Shown: positions 10,961 to 22,021 of the stretch, piece after piece
How the letters are laid out: each line of letters starts with the position of its first letter
Numbering within the stretch: the stretch's first letter is position 1
Origin: Phlebotomus papatasi
Lineage: Eukaryota > Arthropoda > Insecta > Diptera > Psychodidae
Length of the DNA stretch: 64,000 nt
NCBI RefSeq assembly: GCF_024763615.1
Contig: NC_077225.1
Location: 2,356,001 to 2,420,000 of the forward strand
Direction of reading: 5' to 3'
Made by a program: the position numbers and the translations under genes
The notes under the pieces: generated by a model
The model's input: only the letters and a program-made list of their open reading frames with translations
The model's database searches: none
Told to the model about the DNA's origin: nothing

Positions 10961-11276
10961 CTTTGCAATGAGCCCAAAAATAATACCATTCGGATGAAAA
11001 ATACGCTCTATAGAACCTTTTTAACTTTGACCTTGAAAAACCGTTATTAGGAATGATTCAACGGGATTTTCGTATTTGGACGAAATGTCCGCCTGGGTAA
11101 TTTCTAAAACATATCCAAAAATGAAAAAAGTCGCACTATGCGTTTTCGAGCAATCTCAAAAAATATGGTTTTGGAGGGGAAGGGGAGGGGTGGGGGAAAA
11201 ATGAGGGGTATTTTAACGATCCTTGGGTCGACTTATGGGGGGTCCCCCGAAGGTTCCAAGTCTCTATGTCTAACCC
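10961..11276 (+). repeat. Left part of an older repeat split by the Gypsy element
   Basis: Contains ACATATCCAAAAATGAA, a GGGGAAGGGGAGGGGTGGGG tract and a closing phrase on a strand and its reading; the same order (GACGAAATGTTC, ACATATCCAAAAATGAAGG, a G-rich tract, GGGGTCACC) occurs in the tandem pair at 32315-33160. The repeat resumes at 18320 after the Gypsy insertion. Confidence 0.55.
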
Positions 11277-11710
11277 TGTTGCGCTCACAGTGTGGCACAC
11301 TGTATTCTAGAGTGATCGTATCATAAAAACCCCACCTAATTTATCAAAATGAGCCTGATGAGGAAGGGGGAAACCAAATCACTTGATCCCACAAGATCAG
11401 TAAAATGTACTTTCACTCTCTCTTGGTTCCTGACCGTCCCCGAGGAAGCATCATCATCAGTCCTGGCGCCCACGGAATCCTACTCCGGAAAAATTATAGA
11501 ATTGGGCTGAGTATTTTGTGCAGTTTCTCGAGGACTCAGCAGGAATACGCGCAATCAGACGGATTAATTATACAATTTTGTAAATTATAGTATTTTGCAT
11601 CTCAGAAATTACATTTCTTGTGTCTTGTTAAATTCAATTTTTTTCATTAAATAGTGTTATGTGCGAACCAAAAGTTTAATTTTTTATTTTGTTTGAAAGT
11701 AGTCGCTACA
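11277..11710 (+). repeat. Gypsy 5' LTR
   Basis: 434 bp, from TGTTGCGCTCACAG to AGTCGCTACA. Matches the 3' LTR base for base by eye. Confidence 0.95.
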
Positions 11711-11718
11711 TAAAAATA

Positions 11719-11739
11719 TGACGCCCAACTTGGTGCTCG
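11719..11739 (+). promoter_or_regulatory. Likely tRNA primer-binding site region
   Basis: TGACGCCCAACTTGGTGCTCG begins 8 bp after the LTR and resembles the TGGCGCCCAACGTGGGGC-type sites after other LTRs. The primer tRNA cannot be fixed by eye. Confidence 0.4.
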
Positions 11740-12066
11740 AAATATTGAAAAACCTCATGAAATAGCCGGACATTAAATTAAAATTCAATTTTCTTATATC
11801 ATCAAATTGTCTGATTGCGGGTATTAAGCATGAGCAAGAGACTTGTCCATTTGTGCAATTAGTGTTATTTTTCATCCAAAGCCATTTGTGACCAATTTAT
11901 TGGGGGAGATTGAGTGAAGAAACACCGTCTAGTGATACGATTTTATGATCCTCGTGTGTTAAAAATCTCTCTAGTTTGATCGCATTGGGCTGGGAGCATA
12001 TTATTCCACTGCTGTGTAATTTTGCATTTTTCCCTCTCGATTTTTTTTTTCTCCCAACTTTGTGAA

Positions 12067-13569
12067 ATGGCAGAGTCACTTGAACTCCAGTTGGATTTTT
12101 CATTGCTCCAGCGAAGTGATATGGAATTTGAGCTTGAGATTCGTGGTCATGGGTCTCCATTTGGATCGCGGGATTTAAGCAAAGAATTAAAAGAGTTTTG
12201 GAATGATCGTACGACAGTGGTAACCGCGTTAAAGGGGTCAACAAAGCATTTAACCTTGCGTGTTGCGGAATTTGGGTATAATCTCGTGGAAGCTGAACCG
12301 ACGGAGCAGAATTATCGCGCAGCTTTTGCATTGTATAGCACTTTATATAATCGTTGTAGATACACCTCCGATGAGGATGATCCAGATAAATCTCAGGGTC
12401 GGAAAATAGTGAAATTGCTGAGGGCTCATATGGATGAATTTAGTCAGAGATGTAAAGAATCTCAAGCCCCCACTGTGAATAAGAACAACGATGGTAATGT
12501 CACAATTCTGGAGGGAGAATCTCCTGGTGGACGTTCACAAGCTACAAGATTTTCGCATGGCCGGGGGCGAGGCATCTCTACAATCCCATTTCCGTCTATA
12601 GATTTTGATGGTAGATTTCCCCCAGGTAGATCCCATTTAAACATACCAAATTATCGCGATATCATGGGATTCAATACCAGTCATTTGCGGTGGAGTGATC
12701 CTCAACCATCTCCTTTCCAGAATTCCCAAGCATTCCATGAGATGCGTCCAGTGCCATTTAAGGACTGGGGAATTAGTTTTTCGGGAAAAAGGGGTGGCAA
12801 AAAGGTCCGTATATTTATCATGGAGTTGGAGAGAATGTGTGTCGCGCAGGGAATTTCTTTGCAAACCGTTGCTCGTGCAGCAAGATTATTTCTCACAGAT
12901 GATGCACTCGTGTGGTATAATAATTGCTGGCAATATTTGTCCACTTGGCAGCAGTTTAAAACGGCAATACAATCTGCATTCGAGGATTTTGAGTCGGATT
13001 TCTCTATTAGGAAAAGGATCGAGGAACGCAAGCAGAGGGTGGGGGAACCTGTAGAGGTTTTTATCGTATCCCTATATGAATTGGTTCGCGAACTCGAAGA
13101 TCCTATATCAGAAAAAGTCCTGATTCACCTCGTTCGTAGGAATTTGCTACCGGAATTTTCCAGTGCTCTGGCTCTTGTGCAGGCAGATTCAATGAATCAG
13201 CTGGTTGATTATTTAAAGCAAATCGAACGTAATCGGTTAATTTCATCCCCAATTCCACCAACCAATACAGTTTCACGTAAAGCATCAGTTAATGTTAGCG
13301 AAATTTCGGCTGATAATAAACCTCTGGAGAAAAAAGTAGTGAAAAAGAATGTTCAGAAGAAAAAGTCGAATTCGAAAGAAAAAAGTGATGCTATTTTAAA
13401 TAAATGTGTGAACTGTGGTGAAGGACATAATATTAGGGATTGTGATAAACCTCGAAAGTGCAATGTGATGTGTTATCGCTGTGGATTGGAAAACACCATA
13501 ACTTCTCGGTGTCCTGTATGTAATAAGGAAGGGAATGTATCCGCGGGGGAAGGGGGTGCAACTCAGTAA
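12067..13569 (+). CDS. gag: Gypsy Gag (capsid and nucleocapsid)
   Basis: About 500 residues from the ATG at 12067 (MAESLELQLDF); an upstream in-frame ATG at 12022 adds 15 hydrophobic residues and is less likely. The capsid region includes FIMELERMCVAQG, LTDDALVWYNN and RKRIEERKQRVGEPVEVFI, typical of Gypsy Gag. The C terminus is Lys-rich and has one standard zinc knuckle (CVNCGEGHNIRDC). A second (CYRCGLENTITSRC) has threonine where histidine is expected, then a partial third (CPVC). Gag packages element RNA in cytoplasmic particles. It overlaps the pol frame by about 43 bp. Confidence 0.9.
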   Translation: MAESLELQLDFSLLQRSDMEFELEIRGHGSPFGSRDLSKELKEFWNDRTTVVTALKGSTKHLTLRVAEFGYNLVEAEPTEQNYRAAFALYSTLYNRCRYTSDEDDPDKSQGRKIVKLLRAHMDEFSQRCKESQAPTVNKNNDGNVTILEGESPGGRSQATRFSHGRGRGISTIPFPSIDFDGRFPPGRSHLNIPNYRDIMGFNTSHLRWSDPQPSPFQNSQAFHEMRPVPFKDWGISFSGKRGGKKVRIFIMELERMCVAQGISLQTVARAARLFLTDDALVWYNNCWQYLSTWQQFKTAIQSAFEDFESDFSIRKRIEERKQRVGEPVEVFIVSLYELVRELEDPISEKVLIHLVRRNLLPEFSSALALVQADSMNQLVDYLKQIERNRLISSPIPPTNTVSRKASVNVSEISADNKPLEKKVVKKNVQKKKSNSKEKSDAILNKCVNCGEGHNIRDCDKPRKCNVMCYRCGLENTITSRCPVCNKEGNVSAGEGGATQ

Positions 13570-16500
13570 AGAAGACGTCTGCAGTTGCAGCTGAAGAAAT
13601 TAAAACCGTCTTCTCAAAAACCAGTGATTCTTCTGTGATTTTTTCCAAAAGTGAAGTCAGTGATACACATTCTATTGGTTCTGAGGGGGGGAATATATTT
13701 CGGTCAGCTGTGCAGTACGTAAATTTCGTTAAATCGGATGATGTATTTCATAATTGTGGTTTTGTGTCTCAACTTTCCGAGGATCATACGGGGAGAGTGT
13801 ATTATGATGTGTTAATTAAGGATAAAACGGTAAAGGGTCTCTTAGATTCTGGTGCGAGTTGTACTGTGCTAGGACGTGGTGGTCTAAAACTTCTTAAAAG
13901 TCTAGGAATTTCACCCGTTATTAATCCGTGTTTTATTAGGACCGCGGATGGAACAGTTCATCATACGTCTTATAGAGCAATTATACCGATAACTTTTCGC
14001 GGAATTACATGTGATTTTCAAGTGGTGGTGTGTGAATACATAACCGGTGTTATGTATCTTGGTATTGATTTTATGAAGCATTTTGGTTTCCAAATCATTC
14101 CTCCAGAGGTTTGTGCTAGCCTAGAAAATCAGGGATCAGTAATTCTTAGTTCAGGAGAAGATGCAATTCTTAGGGAGTCTATGAAGGAATTTCTTGTCAC
14201 TCAAGAAGGTACTTTAGGGGCCACAAACGTGCTTACGCACACGATTAATACAGGGTCTCATTCTCCGATTAGGCAAAAATGTTATCCTATTCCGTATCAC
14301 AAAATGAAAGTTGTGGATGCAGAATTGAAACGTCTCAGGGCGATGGGAATTATTTCGGAATGCCGCACAAGTCCTTGGTCCAATCCGATCACAATCGCGG
14401 AAAAGAAAAATGGTCAGATTCGTATCTGCCTTGACGCGCGAAGGATAAATGAGGTGACGGTCAGGGATACGTTCGCTCTTCCAAATATTAATAACATTCT
14501 TGCTAAACTTATTGGAACTAAGTATTTGACGTCTCTAGATCTTTCAGATGTATTTTTCCAGATTGAGCTAGACGATGAGTCTAAATTAAAAACTGCCTTT
14601 TGCATCCCTGGTAGGCCCATGTATATGTACAATCGTATGCCGTTTGGCTGTACAAATTCAGCACAAGAGATGTCGCGCCTCATGTCAAGGGTTATTGGGG
14701 TGGATATGGAACCAGAAGTTCACTGCTTTATAGATGATATAATTATAGCCACAGATACTTTTGAACAACATATTAAGTGTCTTCGTGAAGTTGCTAGGCG
14801 TCTTAAAAAGGCTAATCTTTCAATAAACTTAACTAAATCACGATTTTGTGTTTCGGAATTAGTATATTTAGGATATACGGTGAATGCGGAAGGAGTTAGT
14901 CCAAATACGGATAAAGTTAAGGCAATATTGAATTTAACAGCGCCAAAAACGCTTAAGCAAGTACGCCAACTTTACGGAATGCTTTCATGGTTTCGTAGGT
15001 TTATCCCAAACTTTAGTGAGATAGCTCACCCAATTTCGGATCTCCTTAAAGGGAAACCTGCAAAGATAGAGTGGCCTTCAGAGGCCGATGCGGCTCTTAC
15101 TCAGCTAAAAGATCTCCTAACAAGCGCTCCTATTTTGGCAACCCCAGATTATGAACGCGAGTTTATCGTGAAATGTGATAGCTCAGACTATGGAGCTGGA
15201 GCAGCCCTTATTCAGAGTTCGGATGAAGGCGAAAAAATCATTTCGTATTTTTCTCACAAGTATTCCGCATCTCAAAAGAATTATACGACCACAGAAAAGG
15301 AATGTTTAGCCGTTAGTCTTGCGATCGAACATTTCCGGGATTATATTGAGGGTTCACAGTTCACAGTCGAGACTGATCACTCGGCACTCCTTTGGCTATT
15401 AAAATCAAAGGAAGTTAAGGGACGTCTTGCACGATGGGTTATGAAGCTGCAAGCTCACAATTTTAAGATTGTTCATAGGCCCGGTAAACAACATATCCTT
15501 CCAGACTTTTTGTCTAGAAATGTTGAGTGTTCCGCAGTTGACATTGAGGATCCATGGTATATGAAGCTTCGCGAAAAGATTTATAAGGACCCCACTAAAT
15601 TTCCTGATTTCATGATCAAGGAAGACAAAATTTATAAAAATTGTCGGTATCTTGATGAGGCTGGTGTGTCAGCACACAAATGGAAATTAGTTATTCCTAA
15701 GGATGAAAGAGAGAATTTAATATCCCAATACCACGATTCTCCAACCGGTGGCCATTTAGGGTATTTTAAAACATTTCATAGGCTGTGTGATTTCTATTAT
15801 TGGCCCGGTATGCGCCGTGATGTTTCCAAATATATTAGAAATTGCGACGTTTGTAAGTCAGCCGAGGCCCCTAATGTTTCACTTGTTCCACCAATGGGAG
15901 GATTCGTAGATGTAGGCCGTCCATGGGAGTATGTATATGCTGACTTTGTAGGTCCATTGGTACGCTCAACACACGGTTACATCTGGCTTTTGGTCATTGT
16001 GGATAAATTGTCCAAATTTGTGTTAATGTTTCCATTAAGAAATGCTACTGGAAAAGCATTAATCAATGTTTTGAGGGTGCATGTTTTCTCGGTCTTTGGA
16101 TGTCCGAGGGTATTCCATTCTGATTCAGGCTCAGCGTTTGTTAGCAAGGAATTTAAATCCTACCTTGCGGGTTTAAATGTTGAACACCTGACTACGGCGG
16201 GGTACTCTCCACAGGCCAATGCCACTGAGAGATACAACCGTAGCATCATAACGTCTATCAGATCTTTGATCAACGACAAACATAAAAGGTGGGACGAATT
16301 TCTTCCAGAAATTGCTTCAGGCTTAAGAGCAGTTGTTAATCAAAGCTCTAAATATAGTCCCTACTTCTTAAATTTTGGGCAGACCATGATTAATAACGGT
16401 CGAGAATTTAATACAGTGAAATTAACTAAGCCCAATTCAAGTGAGGATCGCATTAACATCCTAGAAGTTGCACGTGGTAAAGCCAGACAAAATTTACGTA

Positions 16501-16754
16501 AAAGTCATCAGAATTCTGCTAATCAGTACAATATCTCACATAATGTGAAAGATGTTAGATTTTCAATTGGTGACACTGTCTGGCACCGAAATTTTAAATT
16601 ATCAAGTGCTGCGCAAGGAATCCAATCAAAGTTTCTTCCTAGTTGGATTCAAGCAAGGGTGATTGATGTTAAAAATCACGTTTATGTTGTTCAGGATCTT
16701 AATGATAGTAGCAGAAAAGGGATCTATCATAAAAAGGATCTCAAACCCGATTAA
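13527..16754 (+). CDS. pol: Gypsy Pol polyprotein (protease, RT, RNase H, integrase)
   Basis: The frame is open from 13527, with no ATG near its start, so it is probably made by -1 frameshifting from gag in the 13527-13569 overlap, which has two runs of five G. Domains in order: aspartic protease (LLDSGASCTVLG), RT (LDLSDVFFQIELDD, then the catalytic FIDDIIIATD), RNase H (CDSSDYGAGAAL, TTTEKECLAV, TDHSALLWLL), integrase zinc finger (HDSPTGGHLG then CDVC) and DDE core (YADFVGPL, HSDSGSAF, NATERYN), then a C-terminal domain. No stop interrupts it. Products copy the element RNA and insert the DNA. Confidence 0.93.
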   Translation, partial: GRECIRGGRGCNSVKKTSAVAAEEIKTVFSKTSDSSVIFSKSEVSDTHSIGSEGGNIFRSAVQYVNFVKSDDVFHNCGFVSQLSEDHTGRVYYDVLIKDKTVKGLLDSGASCTVLGRGGLKLLKSLGISPVINPCFIRTADGTVHHTSYRAIIPITFRGITCDFQVVVCEYITGVMYLGIDFMKHFGFQIIPPEVCASLENQGSVILSSGEDAILRESMKEFLVTQEGTLGATNVLTHTINTGSHSPIRQKCYPIPYHKMKVVDAELKRLRAMGIISECRTSPWSNPITIAEKKNGQIRICLDARRINEVTVRDTFALPNINNILAKLIGTKYLTSLDLSDVFFQIELDDESKLKTAFCIPGRPMYMYNRMPFGCTNSAQEMSRLMSRVIGVDMEPEVHCFIDDIIIATDTFEQHIKCLREVARRLKKANLSINLTKSRFCVSELVYLGYTVNAEGVSPNTDKVKAILNLTAPKTLKQVRQLYGMLSWFRRFIPNFSEIAHPISDLLKGKPAKIEWPSEADAALTQLKDLLTSAPILATPDYEREFIVKCDSSDYGAGAALIQSSDEGEKIISYFSHKYSASQKNYTTTEKECLAVSLAIEHFRDYIEGSQFTVETDHSALLWLLKSKEVKGRLARWVMKLQAHNFKIVHRPGKQHILPDFLSRNVECSAVDIEDPWYMKLREKIYKDPTKFPDFMIKEDKIYKNCRYLDEAGVSAHKWKLVIPKDERENLISQYHDSPTGGHLGYFKTFHRLCDFYYWPGMRRDVSKYIRNCDVCKSAEAPNVSLVPPMGGFVDVGRPWEYVYADFVGPLVRSTHGYIWLLVIVDKLSKFVLMFPLRNATGKALINVLRVHVFSVFGCPRVFHSDSGSAFVSKEFKSYLAGLNVEHLTTAGYSPQANATERYNRSIITSIRSLINDKHKRWDEFLPEIASGLRAVVNQSSKYSPYFLNFGQTMINNGREFNTVKLTKPNSSEDRINILEVARGKARQNLRKSHQNSANQYNISHNVKDVRFSIGDTVWHRNFKLSSAAQGIQSKFLPSWIQARVIDVKNHVYVVQDLNDSSRKGIYHKKDLKPD

Positions 16755-17885
16755 TGTTTTACGTTATTTGTAAGATTGGGGAATTTAGATTTATTATATT
16801 TAATTTATTAATTATTCTGTGCCTACAAATTTCAATTTCTCTTGGTTTGATTTTTTTGTCTTAATCCAACTTTATTTAGTATTAATTTTCGCGATTTAGA
16901 TGCAAATTACCGATCTTCTCAGCCGTTTGTGCATAGCACGCTTGATCTGTTCGAGTCACATTCTCCAGTTCACATCGCAGAAGAAAAATGTTTCTTTTTG
17001 GAAAATTATTTTCTAAATGAACGGTTTTGTCGGGTGGATTTTAGAACGGTTGAGTTTGGCCCATGATGCCGAAAAATTTCGTCACACAACTTTTCTAGTA
17101 AGATCTTGGTCTCCCATGTATATGCAATTATAGGATCCTGTTATTATGTGATCTACAAGATTTTTCTAGTAGTCACAAACGATATCTTACTCAGTGTGGA
17201 TTCGTCCCACTGTCTATAAAATGAAACAAAATTTAGTAAAGGAGCACGGAGGAGGCATCCCCTTTATAAGGTGGCGCTCCAGGGCAGTCTGATATGATAG
17301 ACTGGCGAATTCTTCCATGATAAGAGTCAAAATTCTCTGATTGAAGAATTTCTATGCAATCATTATCCTCTTTTAAATGGCCGAAAATGGCAAATCAATT
17401 AGGTTTTTGTTTTAAAATTGGTACTTATCCCACTTAGAGTGGTAAAAGAGCGGATCATTTAACTACCCAAGTATGGTAGAAATTGGTGTTGACGTGGCAG
17501 AGGCCGGAGAGGAAGAAGAAAAACTCAATCCAGAATTTATTCCACCAGACCAGTAACGTAAATTATTCGCGGCATGAAAACTGGCGCAGAAACATTAGTA
17601 CTTTGTTGATGGGGTGGGTTATGCACGGTCCAGACTAGTATGCTATGATGATCGTCACTTTATTGAAGTTAATCTATTCTCAAAAGGGAGAGTATCATGG
17701 TTGGATTCTGACTACAATCATTCCTTCAGGATTGATAAGACTGGTACAGAGTATTTAATATATCTATCACTGAATAATAATATTATTACCTTTAATTATT
17801 TTTTTATTTAATTATTTATCCTTAAGATACCCCAAGCAAAAGCATTTTTTTCTTTTCTTGTTTCTTTTTTTTAATTTTGGGATGT
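16755..17885 (+). other. Gypsy 3' non-coding region
   Basis: 1.13 kb between pol and the 3' LTR without a supported gene or envelope. The stretch before the LTR (TTTTGGGATGT) is not a purine-rich tract of the usual kind, which is odd for an element this young. Confidence 0.7.
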
Positions 17886-18319
17886 TGTTGCGCTCACAGT
17901 GTGGCACACTGTATTCTAGAGTGATCGTATCATAAAAACCCCACCTAATTTATCAAAATGAGCCTGATGAGGAAGGGGGAAACCAAATCACTTGATCCCA
18001 CAAGATCAGTAAAATGTACTTTCACTCTCTCTTGGTTCCTGACCGTCCCCGAGGAAGCATCATCATCAGTCCTGGCGCCCACGGAATCCTACTCCGGAAA
18101 AATTATAGAATTGGGCTGAGTATTTTGTGCAGTTTCTCGAGGACTCAGCAGGAATACGCGCAATCAGACGGATTAATTATACAATTTTGTAAATTATAGT
18201 ATTTTGCATCTCAGAAATTACATTTCTTGTGTCTTGTTAAATTCAATTTTTTTCATTAAATAGTGTTATGTGCGAACCAAAAGTTTAATTTTTTATTTTG
18301 TTTGAAAGTAGTCGCTACA
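17886..18319 (+). repeat. Gypsy 3' LTR
   Basis: 434 bp, matching the 5' LTR throughout; followed by the ACCC duplication at 18320-18323. Confidence 0.95.
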
Positions 18320-18534
18320 ACCCTTTGGCCTCTAGAGCCGTTGCCGACCCTGATACCCTAATAATATTCAAAGCCCCGTCGCGACCTCTAGACTGCGTTG
18401 AAAAAATTTCATGTCTATGAAGCATTTTCTTGTCTCATCAAATAGAACATTTTGAGCAATCAACAGCTCGAAAATTAAAAAAAAAAATTTTGAAACACCC
18501 TGCTGAGCATGTTTTTAAGTGAAGTCTTGAGCGT
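18320..18534 (+). repeat. Right part of the repeat split by Gypsy
   Basis: Continues the sequence interrupted at 11276 after the ACCC duplication (CTCTAGAGCCGTTGCCGACC and a CGTCGCGACCTCTAGA phrase). No gene. Confidence 0.5.
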
Positions 18535-18830
18535 TTTATGATTCAACAGTGTGTGTTTTTAAGCGATATCCTAAACGTTTTATGCTTCAGCTGAGCTTGT
18601 TTCTAAGCGCAATCTTAACTGTTTAATGATTGAGCTGTGTTTGTTTTCAGTTGCATTCTTAAGTCTTTTATGAGTCAGCTTTACATGATTTTAAGCACAA
18701 TCCTAACCATTTTATGATTGATCTGTGTGTGTTTTTAACGTACTTTTAGCAATTTTATACTTCATCTATTATAATGCACTGGGGTAATCGTTTTATACTT
18801 GATCTATACTTGCTTTAAGTATACTGTTGT
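18535..18830 (+). repeat. Degenerate 44-bp tandem repeat
   Basis: About seven units, each starting TTTTATGATTCA/TTTTATGCTTCA/TTTTATACTTGA and containing GTTTTTAAGCG and a CCTAA word, spaced about 44 bp with growing decay to the right. Confidence 0.65.
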
Positions 18831-20100
18831 GGTTTTGACTTTTCGACCTTTAGAGCGAGAGGAAGAGACTAGGCTGGGAATAGCGGCATTAAGAACGCAT
18901 AGGGCTATCTTCAAACTTAACGATTTATTTGACGTAGGGCTTTGGTTCTAGAGTGCCAATTCGCTGGTCGGTATTCTCCTGTAGGGTAGAGCCGACTTCT
19001 GGAGGCGGCATTCTTCGTCTTGGGGGTATGGCTTCTTTGCCGTAGGAGCCCGGACAGCAAGGCCCGCGATTCGTCGAACGGGCGCTCCCGTTATAACGGT
19101 ACTGCAACCCAGGGGTTCGGACGATGAGGGCGGCGTCAGGCGCGGTCGAAAAGACGCACATACAGTGCTAGATAAACGAGTGCACCTGTTTGGGACAACC
19201 GGTGGCCACACGGACAGTGTGCAGCTTTGTCTACCAGGGAAGGGGGCAATGGTCTCGACACTTCCCAAGAATTAAGATGCTAGCCCTTCCGCCAGTCAGA
19301 TGAGGCATAAGCCTCTTCCTGGAGGGAATTAACTAGACTTATCGTCCAGAAGAGGGGACAAAAGCCTCGACACTCTAACTGGGGTGTAGCGGCTTCTCCC
19401 GAGTGGATTCGCTGACTGACCTCGACTACAAACTCGAAGATGGTCTACGTCGACTAAGTACTGGTATCCACCAAGAAAAACTCCAACTCCGTAGCACCCA
19501 ATTACCATGCCTGTAGCCATTGAAGAAGTTGTCCCTCTGCCGTGGTTCCGGAAGCTGAGGGAACTTTCCCGAGCAGCTCTTTTCCGCCCGGTCGCTGCAA
19601 ACATACAGGAGGGCAAAAGAGTAGCGCTTCAGGGGCGTGCGCAACTGGCTAGCCCAGTCAACCAGCGAAGGGGGCAAATTGCCCCGGCGCTTCTCTGGGA
19701 AGGCTGTTGCTGCGCTCGACTCAGTTTCCTTCCCTTCCTGAAAAGTGGTACAGCATTCGGGATCCCAGTTCACTCCGGTGATCATGCCGATGTGGCAATA
19801 GCTGTGACCACGCTGCTCAGGGGGGCGAGCACGGGGAACCGATGGCAATTAGGAAGGGGACTAAAAGCCTCGTCTCTCCCTGGATGGTCCTAGCCCAATC
19901 CCGCAGCATTGCCAAATGCAATAGCTGTCTCTCACACAGCTGAAGGAGGCGAGATTGGGAACCAACGGTTCCCGCTCAATGAGCAGCCCATTCAAGCCGC
20001 CCATTGAGCATGAGTCGCTTGAAACTCCAGCCCAGCTTGTTTTTGCATTCAATAACGCCTCAATGTCTTTCACTGATGTATCAGTTGCTCGCATGAATTT
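18831..20100. other. Unclassified GC-rich block with internal repeats
   Basis: About 1.2 kb, markedly richer in G+C and CpG than its surroundings. It has at least three variants of a phrase like GGGGACAAAAGCCTCG with a following CT-rich word (near 19353, 19857 and, weaker, 19305). Open frames occur on both strands (for example 140 codons, 19848-19426 minus) but none resembles a known protein; in GC-rich DNA long frames are expected by chance. A minus-strand AATAAA lies at 18924-18929 and TGTTGTGG at 18825 could be the edge of an LTR. It could be a solo LTR, an insertion of foreign origin or an RNA gene; I cannot decide. Confidence 0.35.
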
Positions 20101-20708
20101 TTACCTTAGATGTAAATGCGCTATTTACACGTCAAACCGTCTGATTTTCCTCAGGGAATTTAATGCATCACCTCTGGGGTTACTCCTCGAATATTTCGCG
20201 TCACAACAATACATTTTACCGTTTTATGGTTTGATTTGTGCATTCATGAATATATTGTGTTTATCAAGGTCAATGGCTTCTATGGCCGAATTATACATCT
20301 GGATAACGGCTAAAACATACGACAATGAAAACTATCGGATGACTAGTTTCCGAATTCACCAACAAACACGTTTTTTAGGAGGGGTGGGGAAGTTGCAAAC
20401 TTTCATTAATTAATTTTAAACCTTTAAGGACGATTGGAACAGCGGTGTCCCATAAAGAAAATTATTTTTCCGGACTACATGAAGATACTTTTTCCTTATG
20501 TTTCTACGTAATTGAAAAGGTAGAAGGTTGAGGGAATCTAGGATATTTTTTGGAAGTCTCCAGCTATTTGCTATATAGTAAATTTTTAAGCTAAAAAATA
20601 ACGAATTTTTAAATTCTCATTTTTCTCATTCTCATTTCCAATTTTTTTTTTAAGCAAAACCCTTATGGGAAAAGAAACTACAATACTCAAACATAATATT
20701 TTTCATTA
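20101..20708. other. Non-coding DNA
   Basis: No supported gene or repeat. Confidence 0.45.
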
Positions 20709-21156
20709 GGGCAGAATCACATTGACAGTAAAATGCTCACCGTCACCGTCAAAGTCCTCACCGTATTTCGTTGATTTACGCATTTTCATTGTAATTTTTA
20801 TGCAAATTCTCAATTACCGTGTTACATTATCTCATACTCGGTGGCACTAGGTGCAAATAATATAAGAAAATTGAAGAAATAAAACGAAAATGCGATAAAC
20901 GGTGAGCAAAAAAAACTGTACGAAAAACTGTAGCAAAAAAAATCCTACAGTTTTTTTGCTCACCGTTTATCGCATTTTCGCTTTATTTATTCAATTTTCT
21001 TATACTATTTTCACTTAGTGCCACCGAGTATGATACAAGGTAATATCGTAATGGAAAATTTGCTTAAGAATTGCAATGAAAATGCGTAAATCAACGAAAT
21101 ACGGTGAGGGCTTTGACGGTGACGGTGAGCATTTTACTGTCAATGTGATTCTGCCC
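20709..21156. mobile_element. MITE with long terminal inverted repeats, TTA target duplication
   Basis: 448 bp, starting GGGCAGAATCACATTGACAG and ending in its complement, flanked by TTA on both sides (20706-20708, 21157-21159). The arms pair over nearly the whole element up to a small centre near 20930. A 3-bp TTA duplication and GGGC ends fit the PIF/Harbinger superfamily, though that rests on the duplication alone. It is non-coding and would depend on a transposase elsewhere. Confidence 0.85.
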
Positions 21157-22021
21157 TTAGATTGAAAATTATTACTCATTAGTATTGTCAGAAGAATTAC
21201 TTAAATATTTAGGCTATTTTTGTCCCTATCCTTCATAGAGACAAAAAATACACCGAATCAGACTCCGTTGGTTTTACGAAGGCCAGATATAAGACATATA
21301 TTTGATATAAGTTCGTGAGATTTATAAGAAATCATCAACTTTTCCAATATTCCTCCTGAAAAGTTGACATTCTGAGACAGTATAGTGTAAAATAGAAGAT
21401 TTGGTATGATTTTATTTTCATAATCTCCCCAAAACGACATTCTTAAGACATCTCTAACGACATTTGATGTCCTTTAATTTCGTACACATTTGATATCTTT
21501 GATAATACATTTGAATTAGTATACGTTTAGTATATTTATTTCGTTTTTCCACTAATAACTACAACATTTTCTTCATTTCCTTTAAAGACGTGGTAGTACC
21601 TTTAGAAAACTCTCAATGGTTCTTTTAATTCGTGGCTAAAGATTGTTGTCAGAAAAAGGTAACAAATTCTCTGAGCTATCTATAGTCTAAATTTTTCTGT
21701 TTGAAGTTCAAATTTTTATCACGTTATCTTCCATTAGTGGCTATATTTTTTCCAAAAAAAGGGTAAAAAAAATTTCTGAGTGAGACATTTCTATTTAGAT
21801 ATGATTGTGTTACTTCTTTAGATGTGCAAAATATTTTTCTGTCAGCATTTCGCCAAAGTGATTAGAAATGAAATGTTTTCTATTCCCTGAAAACGCTTGC
21901 AATTTGGAAACACAACAATAATAGCAATAAATGAAACATCACCATAACTTTCTATCATCTTAAATATTTTACGAAAAGTCTAACGGATTCTCAAGAATAT
22001 TTCCTTTTTTTCAGTTGCAAT
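21157..22021. other. AT-rich sequence upstream of the DUF7869-type gene
   Basis: No gene. Ends with a pyrimidine tract and CAG (21995-22015) just before the start codon, which may be the acceptor of a 5' UTR intron. Confidence 0.4.

Larger units (their letters stand above)
11277..18319 (+). mobile_element. Complete Gypsy (Ty3-type) LTR retrotransposon, 7043 bp
   Basis: Two LTRs of 434 bp, identical as far as I can compare them, flank gag and pol on the plus strand. LTRs start TG and end CA and are flanked by a 4-bp duplication ACCC (11273-11276 and 18320-18323). Gag is open; pol is open from protease to integrase and in the -1 frame. No envelope gene is present; 1.1 kb of non-coding DNA separates pol and the 3' LTR. 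Identical LTRs and open frames indicate a very recent, possibly competent copy. Confidence 0.95.

Noticed and set aside
11355..11373. CTGATGA followed by GAAAC in the Gypsy LTR, like a hammerhead core
   Set aside because: The bases between (GGAAGGGG) are all purines and cannot form helix II.
19426..19848. 140-codon minus-strand frame in the GC-rich block
   Set aside because: Overlapping frames of similar length exist on both strands, composition is GC-driven and no motif is present.
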